DNA of 64,000 nucleotides from DATBLE01 sp963764565 (GCA_963764565.1 CAVXTD010000018.1:1-64000); one strand, 5' to 3'. Counted from the first letter of the stretch, positions 45,028 through 54,600 are shown. Notes: a model not told the origin generated them from the sequence alone. Numbers and translations: made by a program.

Positions 45028-46176
45028 CTAGAGCGAGCGGTAGGCGAGCTGCTCGCGCGTGCCGCCGGCCCCTGAGCGGACGATCGCGTCGCAGACCTCG
45101 GCGGCGCGGTAGCCGTCCTCGAACGTCGCGCCGTGCGGGGCGACATCGGCGTCGTCGGCGATCGCGCGCAGCAGGTGGTGGATCTCGTTCACGAACGTGT
45201 CGCCCCAGCCGATGATGTGGCCCGGCGGCCACCAGAACTCCCAGAACGGGTGGTCGGCCTCCGAGACGAGCACGGTCTTGAAGCCGCGGGCGCGGTCGCC
45301 GTCGGCGCGGAACACCTGCAGCTCGTTCAGCCGCTCCATGTCGAACGCGAGCGAGCCCTTGGAGCCGTTGATCTCCCACTGGAATGCGTTGCGCCGCCCG
45401 AGCGCAAGGCGCGTGGATTCGATCGTCCCGATCGCACCGTTCTCGAACTCGACGGCGGCCTCGATCGCGTCGTCGACCTCGCGGCCGGGGAGGAACGTCT
45501 TGACGAGCGCCGACACGGTGGCGATGTCGCCGACGAGGTAGCGCGAGAGGTCGACCACGTGCGCGCCGAGATCGCCGAGCGCGCCCGAACCGGCCTGGCC
45601 GATGTCGAAGCGCCAAGTGTCGAGCGTCGGGTCGTCGCCCCAGTCCTGGAGGTAGCGGCCGCGGAAGTGCCGGATCTCGCCGAGCTCGCCGGCGTCGATG
45701 ATCTCCCGCGCGAGCCGCACCGCCGGGACGAAGCGGTAGTTGAAGGCACACATGTGCTTCACGCCGGTCGCGGCGACCTGCTGCCAGATCTCGAAGCTCT
45801 CGCCGGCGTCGCGGCCGAGCGGCTTCTCGCAGAGCACGTGCTTGCCGGCCTGCGCCGCGAGGATCGTCGGCTCGGCGTGCAGCGAGTTCGGGCCGCCGTT
45901 GTCGAAGAGGCCGATCGCCGGGTCGGCCACGATGTCCCGCCAGTCCGTCGTCGAGCGCTCGTAGCCGTAACGGGTCGCGGCGTTCCGGACAGCCTCCTCG
46001 TTGCGACCGGCGATCGCGACCAGCCGCGGCCGCAGCGGCGGCGGCCAGGTCATGTAGGCGATCTTCTTGAGCGCGTTCGAGTGCGCCTTGCCCATGAATG
46101 CGTACCCGAGCATGCCGACGCCGATCTCCGGGATCTCGCCCGCGGCGGCTGCTCCGGGTGTCGCGCCGATCCCCAC
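45028..46176 (-). CDS. Gfo/Idh/MocA family oxidoreductase
   Basis: A 382-residue NAD(P)-dependent sugar or polyol dehydrogenase. EIGVGMLGYAFMGKAHSNAL is the Rossmann start, GKHVLCEKPLGRDAGE has the catalytic lysine of EKP, and GDLGAHVVDLSRYLVGD holds the active-site histidine. C-terminal HPFWEFWWPPGHIIGWGDTF is a subfamily feature seen in inositol/hexose dehydrogenases near sugar isomerases. GTG start overlaps the upstream stop, so it is co-transcribed with the isomerase. Confidence 0.88.
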   Translation of the reverse strand: MGIGATPGAAAAGEIPEIGVGMLGYAFMGKAHSNALKKIAYMTWPPPLRPRLVAIAGRNEEAVRNAATRYGYERSTTDWRDIVADPAIGLFDNGGPNSLHAEPTILAAQAGKHVLCEKPLGRDAGESFEIWQQVAATGVKHMCAFNYRFVPAVRLAREIIDAGELGEIRHFRGRYLQDWGDDPTLDTWRFDIGQAGSGALGDLGAHVVDLSRYLVGDIATVSALVKTFLPGREVDDAIEAAVEFENGAIGTIESTRLALGRRNAFQWEINGSKGSLAFDMERLNELQVFRADGDRARGFKTVLVSEADHPFWEFWWPPGHIIGWGDTFVNEIHHLLRAIADDADVAPHGATFEDGYRAAEVCDAIVRSGAGGTREQLAYRSL

Positions 46177-47174
46177 TACGACCGCTGCATCGCCGCGTCG
46201 AAGGCCACGTCGGAGGGGGTGAAGTCGGTGCGCCGCACGAATGCGAGCGCGTCCTGCGCGCCCCACTCGCGCTCCATCCCGGAGTCCTCCCACTCGATCG
46301 AGAGCGGCCCGATGTAGCCGATCCGGTTCAGCGCGCGGAAGAAGTCCTCGAAGTCGACGTCGCCGTGGCCCGGCGAGACGAAGTCCCAGCCGCGGGCCTC
46401 CTCGCCGAAGTTGAGATGCGAGCCGAGGATCGAGCGGCGCCCGTCGAGCCGCTTGCGTGAGTCCTTGACGTGGACGTGGTAGATCCGGTCGGCGAACTCG
46501 AGCGCGAACTGCGCCGTGTCGAGCGACTGGTGGGCGAAATGGCTCGGGTCGAGGTTGATCCCGAAGCCGTCGCGGTTGCCGATCGCGTCCAGGGTCTTCC
46601 GCGTGGTGACGAAGTCGTAGGCGATCTCGGTCGGGTGCACCTCGAGCCCGAAGCGCACGCCCTCCGCGTCGAAGACGTCGACGATCGGCCCCCAGCGCTC
46701 GGCGAAGTCCTGGTAGCCGCGCTCGATCTCGGCGAAGTCGTTCGGCGGGAACGAGTAGAGCAGGTGCCAGACCGCGGAGCCGGTGAACCCGTTCACCTGC
46801 GTGACCCCGAGCTTGGCCGCCGCCCGCGCCGTGTCCTTCATCCGCTCGGCGGCGCGCTGCTTGACGCCCTCCGGCTCGCCGTCGCCCCAGACCTCCGGCG
46901 GGAGGATCGCCCGGTGCCGCGCGTCGATCGGGTCGCAGACGGCCTGGCCGACGAGGTGCGCGCCGAGCGCGAAGCAGTTCAGGTGGTTGCGCTCGAGCAC
47001 CTCCTGCACCGAGCCGGCGTACGCAGGGTCGGCGAGCGCCTTGTCGACCTCGAAGTGGTCGCCCCAGCAGGCGAGCTCGAGCCCGTCGAAGCCCCAGCGG
47101 CCCGCCTTCTCGGCGAGCTCCTCGAGCGGGAGATCGGCCCACTGGCCGGTGAAGAGCGTCACGGGTCTCGCCAC
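46176..47174 (-). CDS. Sugar phosphate isomerase/epimerase (TIM barrel)
   Basis: A 332-residue AP_endonuclease_2-type barrel. GFDGLELACWGDHFEVDKAL, FGLEVHPTEIAYDFVTTR (metal glutamate), GFGINLDPSHFAHQSLDTAQ, YHVHVKDSRKRLDG and LSIEWEDSGMEREWG supply the metal and catalytic residues. Homologues act on hexoses or inositol derivatives. It is divergent, 22 bases from another Gfo/Idh gene, implying a shared control region. GTG 47174 is the likely start. Confidence 0.85.
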   Translation of the reverse strand: MARPVTLFTGQWADLPLEELAEKAGRWGFDGLELACWGDHFEVDKALADPAYAGSVQEVLERNHLNCFALGAHLVGQAVCDPIDARHRAILPPEVWGDGEPEGVKQRAAERMKDTARAAAKLGVTQVNGFTGSAVWHLLYSFPPNDFAEIERGYQDFAERWGPIVDVFDAEGVRFGLEVHPTEIAYDFVTTRKTLDAIGNRDGFGINLDPSHFAHQSLDTAQFALEFADRIYHVHVKDSRKRLDGRRSILGSHLNFGEEARGWDFVSPGHGDVDFEDFFRALNRIGYIGPLSIEWEDSGMEREWGAQDALAFVRRTDFTPSDVAFDAAMQRS

Positions 47175-47196
47175 AGCCGCGATACTACGACCCGTC

Positions 47197-48163
47197 GTGA
47201 CGACGTGGGGAATCATCTCGACCGCCGACATCAACCGGAAGGTGATCCCGGGCGCGAAGGCATCGCCGAAGGTGGATCTCGTCGCGGTCGCCAGCCGAAC
47301 GCAGGAGCGCGCCGACGAGTACGCGCGCGAGTGGGAGATCGAGCGGGCGTACGGCTCGTACGAGGCGCTGCTCGCCGACCCCGACATCGAGGCGGTCTAC
47401 ATCTCGCTGCCGAACACGATGCACTGCGAATGGTCGATCCGCTCGCTGGAGGCGGGCAAGCACGTCCTCTGCGAGAAGCCGCTGACACGCCATCCCGAGG
47501 AGGCGGAGGCGGCCTTCGACGCCGCCGACCGTGCGGGCCGGTTCCTGATGGAGGCGTTCATGTACCGGCACAACCCGCAGACGAAGCACCTGCGTTCGTT
47601 GATCGACGAGGGCGCGATCGGCGAGGTGCGGCTGATCCGCTCGGTGTTCTCGTACTCGCTGTACGACGCCGACAACATCCGGCTGCGAACCGACGTCGAG
47701 GGCGGCGCGCTGATGGACGTCGGCTGTTACAACGTCAGCGGCTCGCGGCTCGTCGGCGGTGAGCCGGAGTCGGTCTACGGCTCGGCCTGGTACGGGCCCT
47801 CGGGGACGGACTGGGTGTTCACCGGATCGATGCGTTTTCCAGGCGACGTGCTCGCGACCTTCGACTGCGGCGACGGCGCTGCCCGAGCGCGACGAGCTCG
47901 AGGTGATCGGCAGTGAGGGCTCGCTCTTCCTCGACGACCCCTGGCACTGCAACGTGCCGGCGATCGAGGTGCGGCGCGACGGCGGCGTCGAGCAGGTCGA
48001 GGTCGAGCGCGCCGACTCGTACCGCCTCCAGCTGGAGAACCTGAGCGACGCGATCTCGGGCGCCGGCGAGCCGCTGCTCGGCCGCGCCGACGCGATGGGT
48101 CAGGCGCTCGCGCTCGAGGCGCTGCACGAGTCGGCCCAGACCGGCGCCCCCGTCACGCTCTAG
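47197..48163 (+). CDS. Gfo/Idh/MocA family dehydrogenase (one frameshift)
   Basis: About 320 residues. TTWGIISTADINRKVIPGAK begins the Rossmann fold; GKHVLCEKPLTRHPEEAEAA has the EKP lysine; MEAFMYRHNPQTKHLRSLID and GGALMDVGCYNVSGSRLVGG match xylose/glucose-fructose oxidoreductase-like proteins. An extra G near 47877 (GGCGACGG) shifts the C-terminal part, which resumes as LPERDELEVIGSEGSLFLDD. A REP-like pair follows the TAG by two bases. Confidence 0.85.
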
Positions 48164-48165
48164 CT

Positions 48166-48195
48166 CAGTGTCTGACACCTCGGTGTCAGACACTG
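48166..48195. repeat. REP-like inverted pair (type B) downstream of a stop codon
   Basis: CAGTGTCTGACACC and GGTGTCAGACACTG, perfect 14-base arms with a 2-base spacer TC. It lies between the 3' ends of a dehydrogenase gene and a vapC gene facing each other, so it may act as a bidirectional terminator. Confidence 0.88.
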
Positions 48196-48211
48196 CTGAT
48201 CACGTATCGAT

Positions 48212-48640
48212 TCAGCCGAGCGGGTGACGCCAGCGCAGCCCGGGGAAACGGCTGTAGTCGCGGTCAGTCGTGATCCACTCACTGCCCGATTCGATCGCGA
48301 GCGCGGCGAAGTACGCGTCGGGCACGAGCTTGCCACGAGCGCCGCTCTCGCCACAGAGACGCTCGAAGATCTCCCAGTGGCGGGCGCCCGGCGCGACCTG
48401 CACGGCATTTGGCTGGGTGCGAAGCAGGCGGGCGAACTCGAACGCTGTCTCGGCCGGTTGGGGCGGAGAGAACACAGCAGGGTGGGTGACGACCCGGAGG
48501 AAGCCACTCAGGACGAGGTCTGAGACTCCGTATGCCTCGTCGGAGTCGATGACGCCGTGGACCCAATCGCGGTAAGCGCGGTGGTCTGTCGTCGCCGGCA
48601 TGAATGCATAGACGAGGACGTTGACGTCAGCGAGAAGCGT
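48212..48640 (-). CDS. vapC: VapC-like PIN domain toxin (ACG in place of a start codon)
   Basis: A 142-residue PIN endoribonuclease: LLADVNVLVYAF with the first aspartate, the middle glutamate in the SDEAYGVSDLV region, VPDAYFAALAIESG and ITTDRDYSRFPGLRW with the last acids. These acids bind Mg2+ for RNA cleavage. The conserved frame starts right after ACG at 48640 and no ATG or GTG precedes it in frame; ATG 48601 would delete the first catalytic strand. The gene overlaps vapB, as usual. Confidence 0.8.
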   Translation of the reverse strand, partial: TLLADVNVLVYAFMPATTDHRAYRDWVHGVIDSDEAYGVSDLVLSGFLRVVTHPAVFSPPQPAETAFEFARLLRTQPNAVQVAPGARHWEIFERLCGESGARGKLVPDAYFAALAIESGSEWITTDRDYSRFPGLRWRHPLG

Positions 48641-48878
48641 CGGCCTGCTCCATCAGATCGAGGAGCGCAGCGCTGTCGTCGAGATCGACGCCGGGCTGGA
48701 GAACGGCATCAGGACGGCCGACCGGAAGCTTTGTCCGCCGGGGACGGCTGTCGGGCCGTGGCGCGAGGGCCTGCCGGAGCGCGTCCTCGATCACAGCGGT
48801 CAGCGTCCGCCCGGTATCGGTGGCGTGACGCTTGGCCGCAGCGAAGAGATCATCGCTGAGCCGGATCGTCGTCCGCAT
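48627..48878 (-). CDS. vapB: VapB-like ribbon-helix-helix antitoxin
   Basis: An 83-residue antitoxin. MRTTIRLSDDLFAAAKRHAT is the ribbon-helix-helix DNA-binding domain, continuing TDTGRTLTAVIEDALRQALA. The tail with LDDSAALLDLMEQADASR is the toxin-binding segment. It should bind VapC and repress its own promoter, just upstream in an AT-rich block with repeated TGATGCA. Confidence 0.85.
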   Translation of the reverse strand: MRTTIRLSDDLFAAAKRHATDTGRTLTAVIEDALRQALAPRPDSRPRRTKLPVGRPDAVLQPGVDLDDSAALLDLMEQADASR

Positions 48879-48914
48879 GCATCAAAACATATCAGTCGTG
48901 CATCAATATGTCTG
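48879..48914 (-). promoter_or_regulatory. AT-rich vapBC promoter/operator with repeated half-sites
   Basis: Minus-strand text carries TTGATGCAC and TTGATGCAT, plus GACATAT and GATATG, in only 36 bases. This is the most AT-rich stretch near the module. The repeats sit where the antitoxin should bind to autoregulate. Confidence 0.55.
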
Positions 48915-48931
48915 GTACGGACGTGGCTGTT

Positions 48932-49321
48932 TCAGCAGGTGAGACCGGCCGCCGTGATCGCGCCTCTCGCCAGCTCCTCGTCCACCTCGCCCGGCAGCCC
49001 GCTGACCCCGACCGCGCCCACGCGCGTCTCGCCGTCGAACGCGGCGACGCCGCCGCGGAAGAACGTGAAGAACGGGTCGAAGCTCGCGCGCTCGACCGGG
49101 TCGTCCTTCACCTTCTCGATCAGCTCCGAGGTCGAGCGCGCGTCGCTGCGGGCCGCGGTGTAGGCCTTGCGCTGCGCGTTCAGGCGCGTGTCGGGCGCGG
49201 CGCCATCCATCGTCGCCGCGGCGACGATCTCGCCGTGGGTGTCCGCGACGAACACCGAGACAGGGCCGGGCGCATCCGCCACGACCGCTTGAACGATCGC
49301 CATCGCCTGCTCGAGCTTCAT
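48932..49321 (-). CDS. GlcG/HbpS family protein (DUF336-like)
   Basis: A 129-residue protein. MKLEQAMAIVQAVVADAPGP, VSVFVADTHGEIVAAATMDG, then ARSTSELIEKVKDDP and AVGVSGLPGEVDEELARGAI match the heme-binding/GlcG fold. No signal peptide is present. Some members bind heme or work with two-component systems; others act in glycolate or diol gene clusters. Its role here is unknown. Confidence 0.75.
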   Translation of the reverse strand: MKLEQAMAIVQAVVADAPGPVSVFVADTHGEIVAAATMDGAAPDTRLNAQRKAYTAARSDARSTSELIEKVKDDPVERASFDPFFTFFRGGVAAFDGETRVGAVGVSGLPGEVDEELARGAITAAGLTC

Positions 49322-49333
49322 TCCACGATTCTG

Positions 49334-49370
49334 AGCTGTCTGACACTCCGGGCGGAGGTGTCAGACACTG
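49334..49370. repeat. REP-like inverted pair (type B) between divergent genes
   Basis: AGCTGTCTGACACT and GGTGTCAGACACTG with a spacer of about 10 bases. The first copy is slightly degenerate (CTGTCTGACAC). It lies 13 bases upstream of the GlcG-like start and 40 bases before the UnbU-like ATG, an unusual 5' location. Confidence 0.8.
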
Positions 49371-49408
49371 CGGTGCGAGCCGCACGACCGAAGTACCATT
49401 GGGCGCCT

Positions 49409-50525
49409 ATGAGCGCCCCCGCGCTAGCTGCGCCCGGCGGGCGGTCTCTGACCATCCGCGGCACCGCCTACCCGGTTCTGCTGCCGACGTTGCGGGATCC
49501 CCGGCTGCACCTGGCCGCGGTGATCGTCTCGCTGCAGATCCTCGGCCAGGCCGCGTTCGAGTTCCGGCTCTCGATCGCCCAGATCCTGATCTCGCTCTCG
49601 ACCTGCGCAGTGCTCGAGGTCGGCATCGCCTTCCGGCGCCGCCGCGTGCTGATGTGGCCGGCGAGCGCGCTGCTGACGGGTAACGGCGTCGCGTTCATCC
49701 TCCGGGTCCCCGGCACCCAGCACGGCGACTGGTGGAGCCTGCGCGGCTGGTGGATCTTCGCCGCCACGGCCGCCGTCTCACTGCTCTCGAAGCACCTGAT
49801 CAAGCTCCGTGGCGGACACATCTTCAACCCGTCGAACATCGGCCTCGTCGTCTGCTTCCTGATCCTCGGCTCCGGCCGGGCCGAGCCGCTCGACTTCTGG
49901 TGGGGGCCGATGACTGCGTGGATGGCGCTCGCGCTGATCATCATCGTCGCCGGCGGGCTCGCGATCCTCTCCCGCCTCCACCTCCTCGTGATCGCGGTCG
50001 GCTTCTGGCTCGCGTTCGCCGCGGGGATCGGCCTGCTCGCCGCGACCGGGCACGCGATGACCGCGCGCTGGCATCTCGGCCCGATCACCGGCGCGTACTT
50101 CTGGTGGGTGCTCGTCACCTCGCCCGAGATCCTCGTCTTCCTCTTCTTCATGATCACCGACCCGAAGACGATCCCCGCCAGTACACGCGGGCGCGCTCTC
50201 TACGCCGTCTCGGTCGGCCTCCTGGCCGCCCTGCTGATCGCCCCCGCAAGGACCGAGTTCTGGAGCAAGGTCGCCGTCCTCGGCGCGCTCGCGATCGTCA
50301 CCGCAGCACGGCCGCTGCTCGAGCACCTGTCGCTCCCGCGGCTCAGCCGGACGAAGCTCGTCGCCGCCGGCGCGGCCACGCTGATGGTCTACACCGGGGC
50401 GATCGCAGCGGCGGGAATCCGCGCCCGGCCGGACACGACGCGCCGCCCCGCTCGCCCAGACCGGCCGTCTGCCGAACATCGCGATTCTTCCGTCGAAGGG
50501 AGTCCAGACCGTGCTCGACCGATAG
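49409..50525 (+). CDS. UnbU/RnfD-like integral membrane protein (one frameshift)
   Basis: About 370 residues with at least nine hydrophobic helices (VLLPTLRDPRLHLAAVIV, AVLEVGIAFRR, MALALIIIVAGGLAIL). KLRGGHIFNPSNIGLVVCFL and PEILVFLFFMITDPKTIPAS are the hallmark of the NqrB/RnfD/UnbU family, which carries flavin or moves electrons across the membrane. In enediyne producers UnbU lies next to UnbV, as it does here. A shift near 50440 hides the last 25 residues (LPNIAILPSKGVQTVLDR). The ATG is 38 bases after a REP-like pair. Confidence 0.8.
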
Positions 50526-52511
50526 ACGGCCCGCCGGATCGCCGGCGACCTCGTCGCCTCACCTGCGCCTCCAGACCAGGGCGCTGTCGGAGCGCCGACC
50601 GGCGGCGCTGGCCCTGGCGGCGATCGGCGACGAGTTGACCGCGCTGAGCCGACAGATCCGCTCGACGGCAGGCGGCACGATCACCGTCCCCGCATATCGC
50701 CTCGACTCGATGCGCGTCTGGCTCGAGGCCGGCCACGGCCAGGGCGCGGCAATCGCGGTCGCCGCCCTCCGGGGGACTCGGCAGCTGACCGCCTACAAGG
50801 ACGTGCCGCCGAGCGTCGTCCGGCGCGACCCGGCGGTGAGCTTCCGCGAGACGCTCGAGCTCCAGCAAGACCGGGGCCGCTGGCTCGTTGCGCACGTCCG
50901 CAGCGGCCGGCCTGTTGCACTGGCGGCCGCGCCCAAGGCCAGCGCCGCGACGCAACGTGCGGCGGCGGCAGGCTTCGCCGGCGTTCGCCTGACGGACGTC
51001 GCGAAGCAGGTCGGCCTCGACTTCCGGCAGGGCGCCTTCCGCTTCGGCGTCTCGCCCGACACGCCGGCGATGATGGGCGGCGGGCTCTGCTGGCTCGACT
51101 ACAACAACGACGGCTGGCTCGACCTGTTCGTCGTGAACAACTACGCCGAGTCCGACATCGGCGCATGGGAGAAGCACGGTGGCCTGCCGCGCAGCGCTCT
51201 CTTCCGCAACGACCACGGAAGGTTCGTGAACGTCACCGCCGCGTCGGGGGCCGGCCTCCCGGTGCGCGGACAGGGCTGCGTCGCCGCCGACCTGAACGGC
51301 GACGGCTTCACCGACCTCTACGTCTCGACCGCCTCGGACGACAAGCTGCTCTGGAACAACGGGGACGGCACCTTCACGGAGGGCGCCCGCTCCTCGGGCG
51401 TCGTCTCGTTCGGCTGGCACTCCGGCGCGGCGGTCGGCGACGTGAACGGCGACGGGCGGCCCGACCTGTTCGTCGCCGGCTACACCGAGGTGAACGGGCC
51501 GATCCCCGGCTCGTCCGCGGGCTACCCGACGAACCACCTCGGCGTGCGCGACCTCCTGTTCGTGAACGCAGGGCAACGGTCCCGACGGCCGTGCGCACTT
51601 CCGGGAGGTCGGCGCGCAGGCGGGACTCGACCGGCCGCCGTACGACCACTCGCTCGGCGCCGTGTTCACCGACCTGAACGGCGACGGGCGCCTCGACCTC
51701 TACGTCGCCAACGACGAGGACCCCAACCGCTACTACGTCAACCTGCTGGCACCGAACCTGGGCTTCCGCTTCGTCGACCGCGCGCGCACCGAAGGGCTGG
51801 CGGACCGGAACGCCGGCATGGGCATCGCCGAGGGCGACTACTCGCGCGACGGCCGGCCGGACCTGTTCGTCTCCAACTCACGAGGACAGACGCATGCCGT
51901 CTTCCGCAGCCGCGGCGCGACGTTTGCCGACGGTCGCTCGGTGTTCGCCACGGCGTTCGGGACGAACTTCACCGGCTGGGGCGACTCGTGGGTCGACCTG
52001 AACAACGACGGGCAGCCTCGACCTCGTGCTCGCGAACGGCGCGATCCCGGTCACCAACCTGGCCAAGGACGCTGGGCCGGTACAGGTGCTGGAGAACCTT
52101 CCGGGCGACGTTCGCCGACGCGACCGCTCTCGTCGGCGTGGACAAGCTCCCACGGTTCAACGGCCGAGGGGTCGCCGCCGCCGACTTCGACAACGACGGC
52201 CACATGGACGTGGCGATCAACTCCGTCGGCGGCAGGCTCGTCCTGCTCCGCGGCACCGGCGGCTCGGGCCACTGGCTCGAGGTGAAGCTGCCACGGTTCG
52301 CGCCGGGCGCGGTCGTCACCGCCGTCCTCCCCGACGGGCGCAGGCTCGTCCAGGAGGTGCACGCCGGGTCGAGCTACCTGTCCTCGGAGGATCCCGCGCG
52401 TCCACTTCGGGCTCGGCAGCGCGACGAAGGTGACGCGAGTTGACCGTGCGCTACCCGGGCGGCGCGGACGAGTCCGGACTGGCGCAACGTCCGCCGCCGA
52501 CCGGATCGTGA
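50521..52511 (+). CDS. UnbV/CRTAC1-like FG-GAP repeat protein (frameshifted)
   Basis: About 655 residues. The N-terminal 130 residues are unlike known domains (ALAAIGDELTALSRQIRS). A beta-propeller follows, with seven calcium-binding blade motifs: DYNNDGWLDLF, DLNGDGFTDLY, DVNGDGRPDLF, DLNGDGRLDLY, DYSRDGRPDLF, DLNNDGQ and DFDNDGHMDVA. The C-terminus (GRRLVQEVHAGSSYLSSEDP) is the ASPIC/UnbV domain. Shifts lie near 50557, 51578, 52015, 52105, 52395 and 52440. With the extra A in GATAGACGG removed, its ATG overlaps the UnbU stop. No signal peptide is visible. Confidence 0.78.
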
Positions 52512-52518
52512 CCGCGCC

Positions 52519-53759
52519 CTAGCGGCCTGACCTGATCTGGAGCCGCCGCACGACCGTGTCGAACGTGACCGCGAGGAGCAGGATCGACGCCGGTGACCAT
52601 GAAGATCGATCGCGGTCGCGTAGCCGAGGATGTACATGCCGTTCGTGATCGTCGAGATCAGCGCCGCGCCGATCAGCGCGTTGCGGACCTCGCCGCGGCC
52701 GCCGAACAGGCTGGTGCCGCCGATCACCGCCGCCGCGATCGCGTCGATCAGCAGCGTGCCGCCGCCGGCGTTCAGGTCGACGCTGTTCAGGCGCGGCGGC
52801 AAGCACGATGCCGCCGAGCCCCGACATGACCCCGGAGATCATGAAGACGAGGATCCGGATCCGCGGCGACGTTGATGCCGGCCCGGCGCGCCGCCTCGGC
52901 GTTGCCGCCGACCGCGTAGACGTGCCGGCCGAAGTCGTCCGCTTGGCGACGAACGTCCAGGACGAGCAGCTCGCCGACGACGAGCAGCAGCGCGAACGGC
53001 ACGCCGCGGTCCTTGTTGCAGGATCAGACGGTGAGGAGCGCGATCGCCGGGACGACGACGAGCCTTCAGCGACGAGCAGGGCCGGGTCGCGGATCGCGAT
53101 GCCGTGCCGCCGGCCGGAGAGCGCGGCGCCGAGCGTCCCGCCGACGTACGCGGCGCTGACGACGACCGCCGATGATCCAGCCGGCCCGTGTCGCTGAAGA
53201 AGTAGTTCGAGATGTTGTTGATCGTGTTGTCCTGGATCACGACCACGCCCTGGGTGAGCTCGAGCTGGATCACGCCCTGCCAGATCTCGAAGCCGGCGAG
53301 CGTGACGACGAACGACGGCACGCCGATCAGCGCGACGATCGAGCCCTGGAAGGCGCCGATCAGCGTCGTGCGCGAGGATCGCGATCAGGATGCAGAGCGA
53401 GCCCGGGCAGGTGGGCGCCGGTCGGGAGCTGGGTGCTGGAGCAGCGCGACGACCACGCCCGCGACGCCGCTGACGAAGCCGACCGAGAGGTCGATCTCGC
53501 CGATCAGCAGGACGAAGACGACGCCGTAGGCGAGCAGGCACGTGCCCGCCATCTGCGTGATGATGTTCGTGAAGTTGCCGGGCGTGGCGAAGTTCTGCGC
53601 CGTGCAGCCAGAAGACGAGCGACGACGATCGCCGAGCGCGATGATGACGGGCGCAGCTGCCGAGGTTGCCGGTGCGGATGTTGTCGCGCGAGCGCGCTCG
53701 GCGTAGCTCTGCGAGCTCGGGGCGCCTCGACGTCGGGAGCCGGCGGTGGCTGCCGTCAT
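52519..53759 (-). CDS. Sugar ABC transporter permease, XylH/RbsC-like (heavily frameshifted)
   Basis: About 400 residues after correction. Recognisable pieces: NFATPGNFTNIITQMAGTCL, AYGVVFVLLIGEIDLSVGFV (the family's EIDLSVG motif), GVPSFVVTLAGFEIWQGVIQ, YAVGGNAEAARRAGINV and LIDAIAAAVIGGTSLFGGRG, then ALISTITNGMYILGYATAID. These are the order and motifs of xylose/ribose-type permeases. At least ten shifts break it, more than any other gene. The ATG overlaps the end of the ATPase gene. Confidence 0.8.
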
Positions 53760-54561
53760 GCAGGCGCCCCGTTCCCGGTGCCGGGAATCCCGGAGACCTT
53801 GGTCGGGACGCCGGCCGTGATCGCGTGCACGACCTCCTCCTGCGTCGTGTGCGGCACGCTCGTAGACGCCGACGTTCGCGGCCGAGGCGCAGGACGGTGA
53901 TCCGGTGCGCGGTCTCGAAGACGTCGTGGAGGTTGTGCGAGATGAGGACGACCGCGAGCCCCTGCTCGGCGAGCCGCTTGACGAGCTGCGAGCACCTGCT
54001 CGGTCTGGGCGACGCCGAGCGCGGCGGTCGGCTCGTCGAGGATGACGAGCCGCGAGTTCCACATCACCGCCCGGGCGACCGCGACCGACTGCCGCTGGCC
54101 GCCGGAGAGCGTCGCGACCGGCTGGCGGATCGAGCTGATCGTCGTCACCGCGCAGGCTCTTGAGCGTCTCGCTCGTCTTCGCCTCCATCGGCGGCTCCTG
54201 GAGCCGCTGGAACCAGTCGTGCGCCTCGCGGCCGAGGTACATGTTCTGGACGACGTCGAGGTTGTCGCAGAGCGCGAGGTCCTGGTAGACGACCTCGATC
54301 CCGAGCTTCGCCGCGTCCTTCGGGCCGTGGATCGTCGACCGGCTTGCCGTCGAAGATGATCTCGCCGCCGTCCATCGGGTGGATGCCGGCGACGCACTTG
54401 ATCAGCGTGGACTTGCCGGCGCCGTTGTCGCCGACGAGCGCCATCACCTCGCCGCTGCGCACCTCGAAGTCGACGTCGGTCAGCGCCTGCACGGAGCCGA
54501 ACGACTTGGTCACTCCGCGGAGCTCGAGGAGGGGCGCGTCGCTCACGAGGGCGTGTCTCAT
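53756..54561 (-). CDS. Sugar ABC transporter ATP-binding protein, single-domain (frameshifted)
   Basis: About 265 residues. LLELRGVTKSFGSVQALTDV, Walker A GDNGAGKSTL, the Q-loop, signature SGGQRQSVAVARAV and Walker B LVILDEPTAALG are all present. Most CUT2 sugar ATPases (XylG, RbsA) have two tandem domains and about 500 residues; this one ends after the first. Such half-size forms occur in actinobacteria and must dimerise. Shifts near 54340, 54300, 54150 and 54000. The stop overlaps the permease start. Confidence 0.8.
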
Positions 54562-54574
54562 ACCACAGAACGGA

Positions 54575-54600
54575 CGGAGGCGCCCGGGTGGGCGCCTCCG
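54575..54600 (-). terminator. Hairpin between the binding-protein and ATPase genes
   Basis: CGGAGGCGCCC and GGGCGCCTCCG, 11-bp arms, 4-base loop, no T-run. It lies between the first and second genes of a sugar importer operon. Partial termination or 3' mRNA protection here would raise binding protein over ATPase, as known in many such operons. Confidence 0.6.

Noticed and set aside
48601..48603. ATG as start of vapC
   Set aside because: It would remove the LLADVNVLVYAF strand with the first catalytic aspartate and the overlap with vapB.
50521..52511. UnbV-like protein as a surface adhesin or integrin homologue
   Set aside because: FG-GAP repeats alone suggest this, but the ASPIC C-terminus and coupling to an UnbU-like gene identify the UnbV family.
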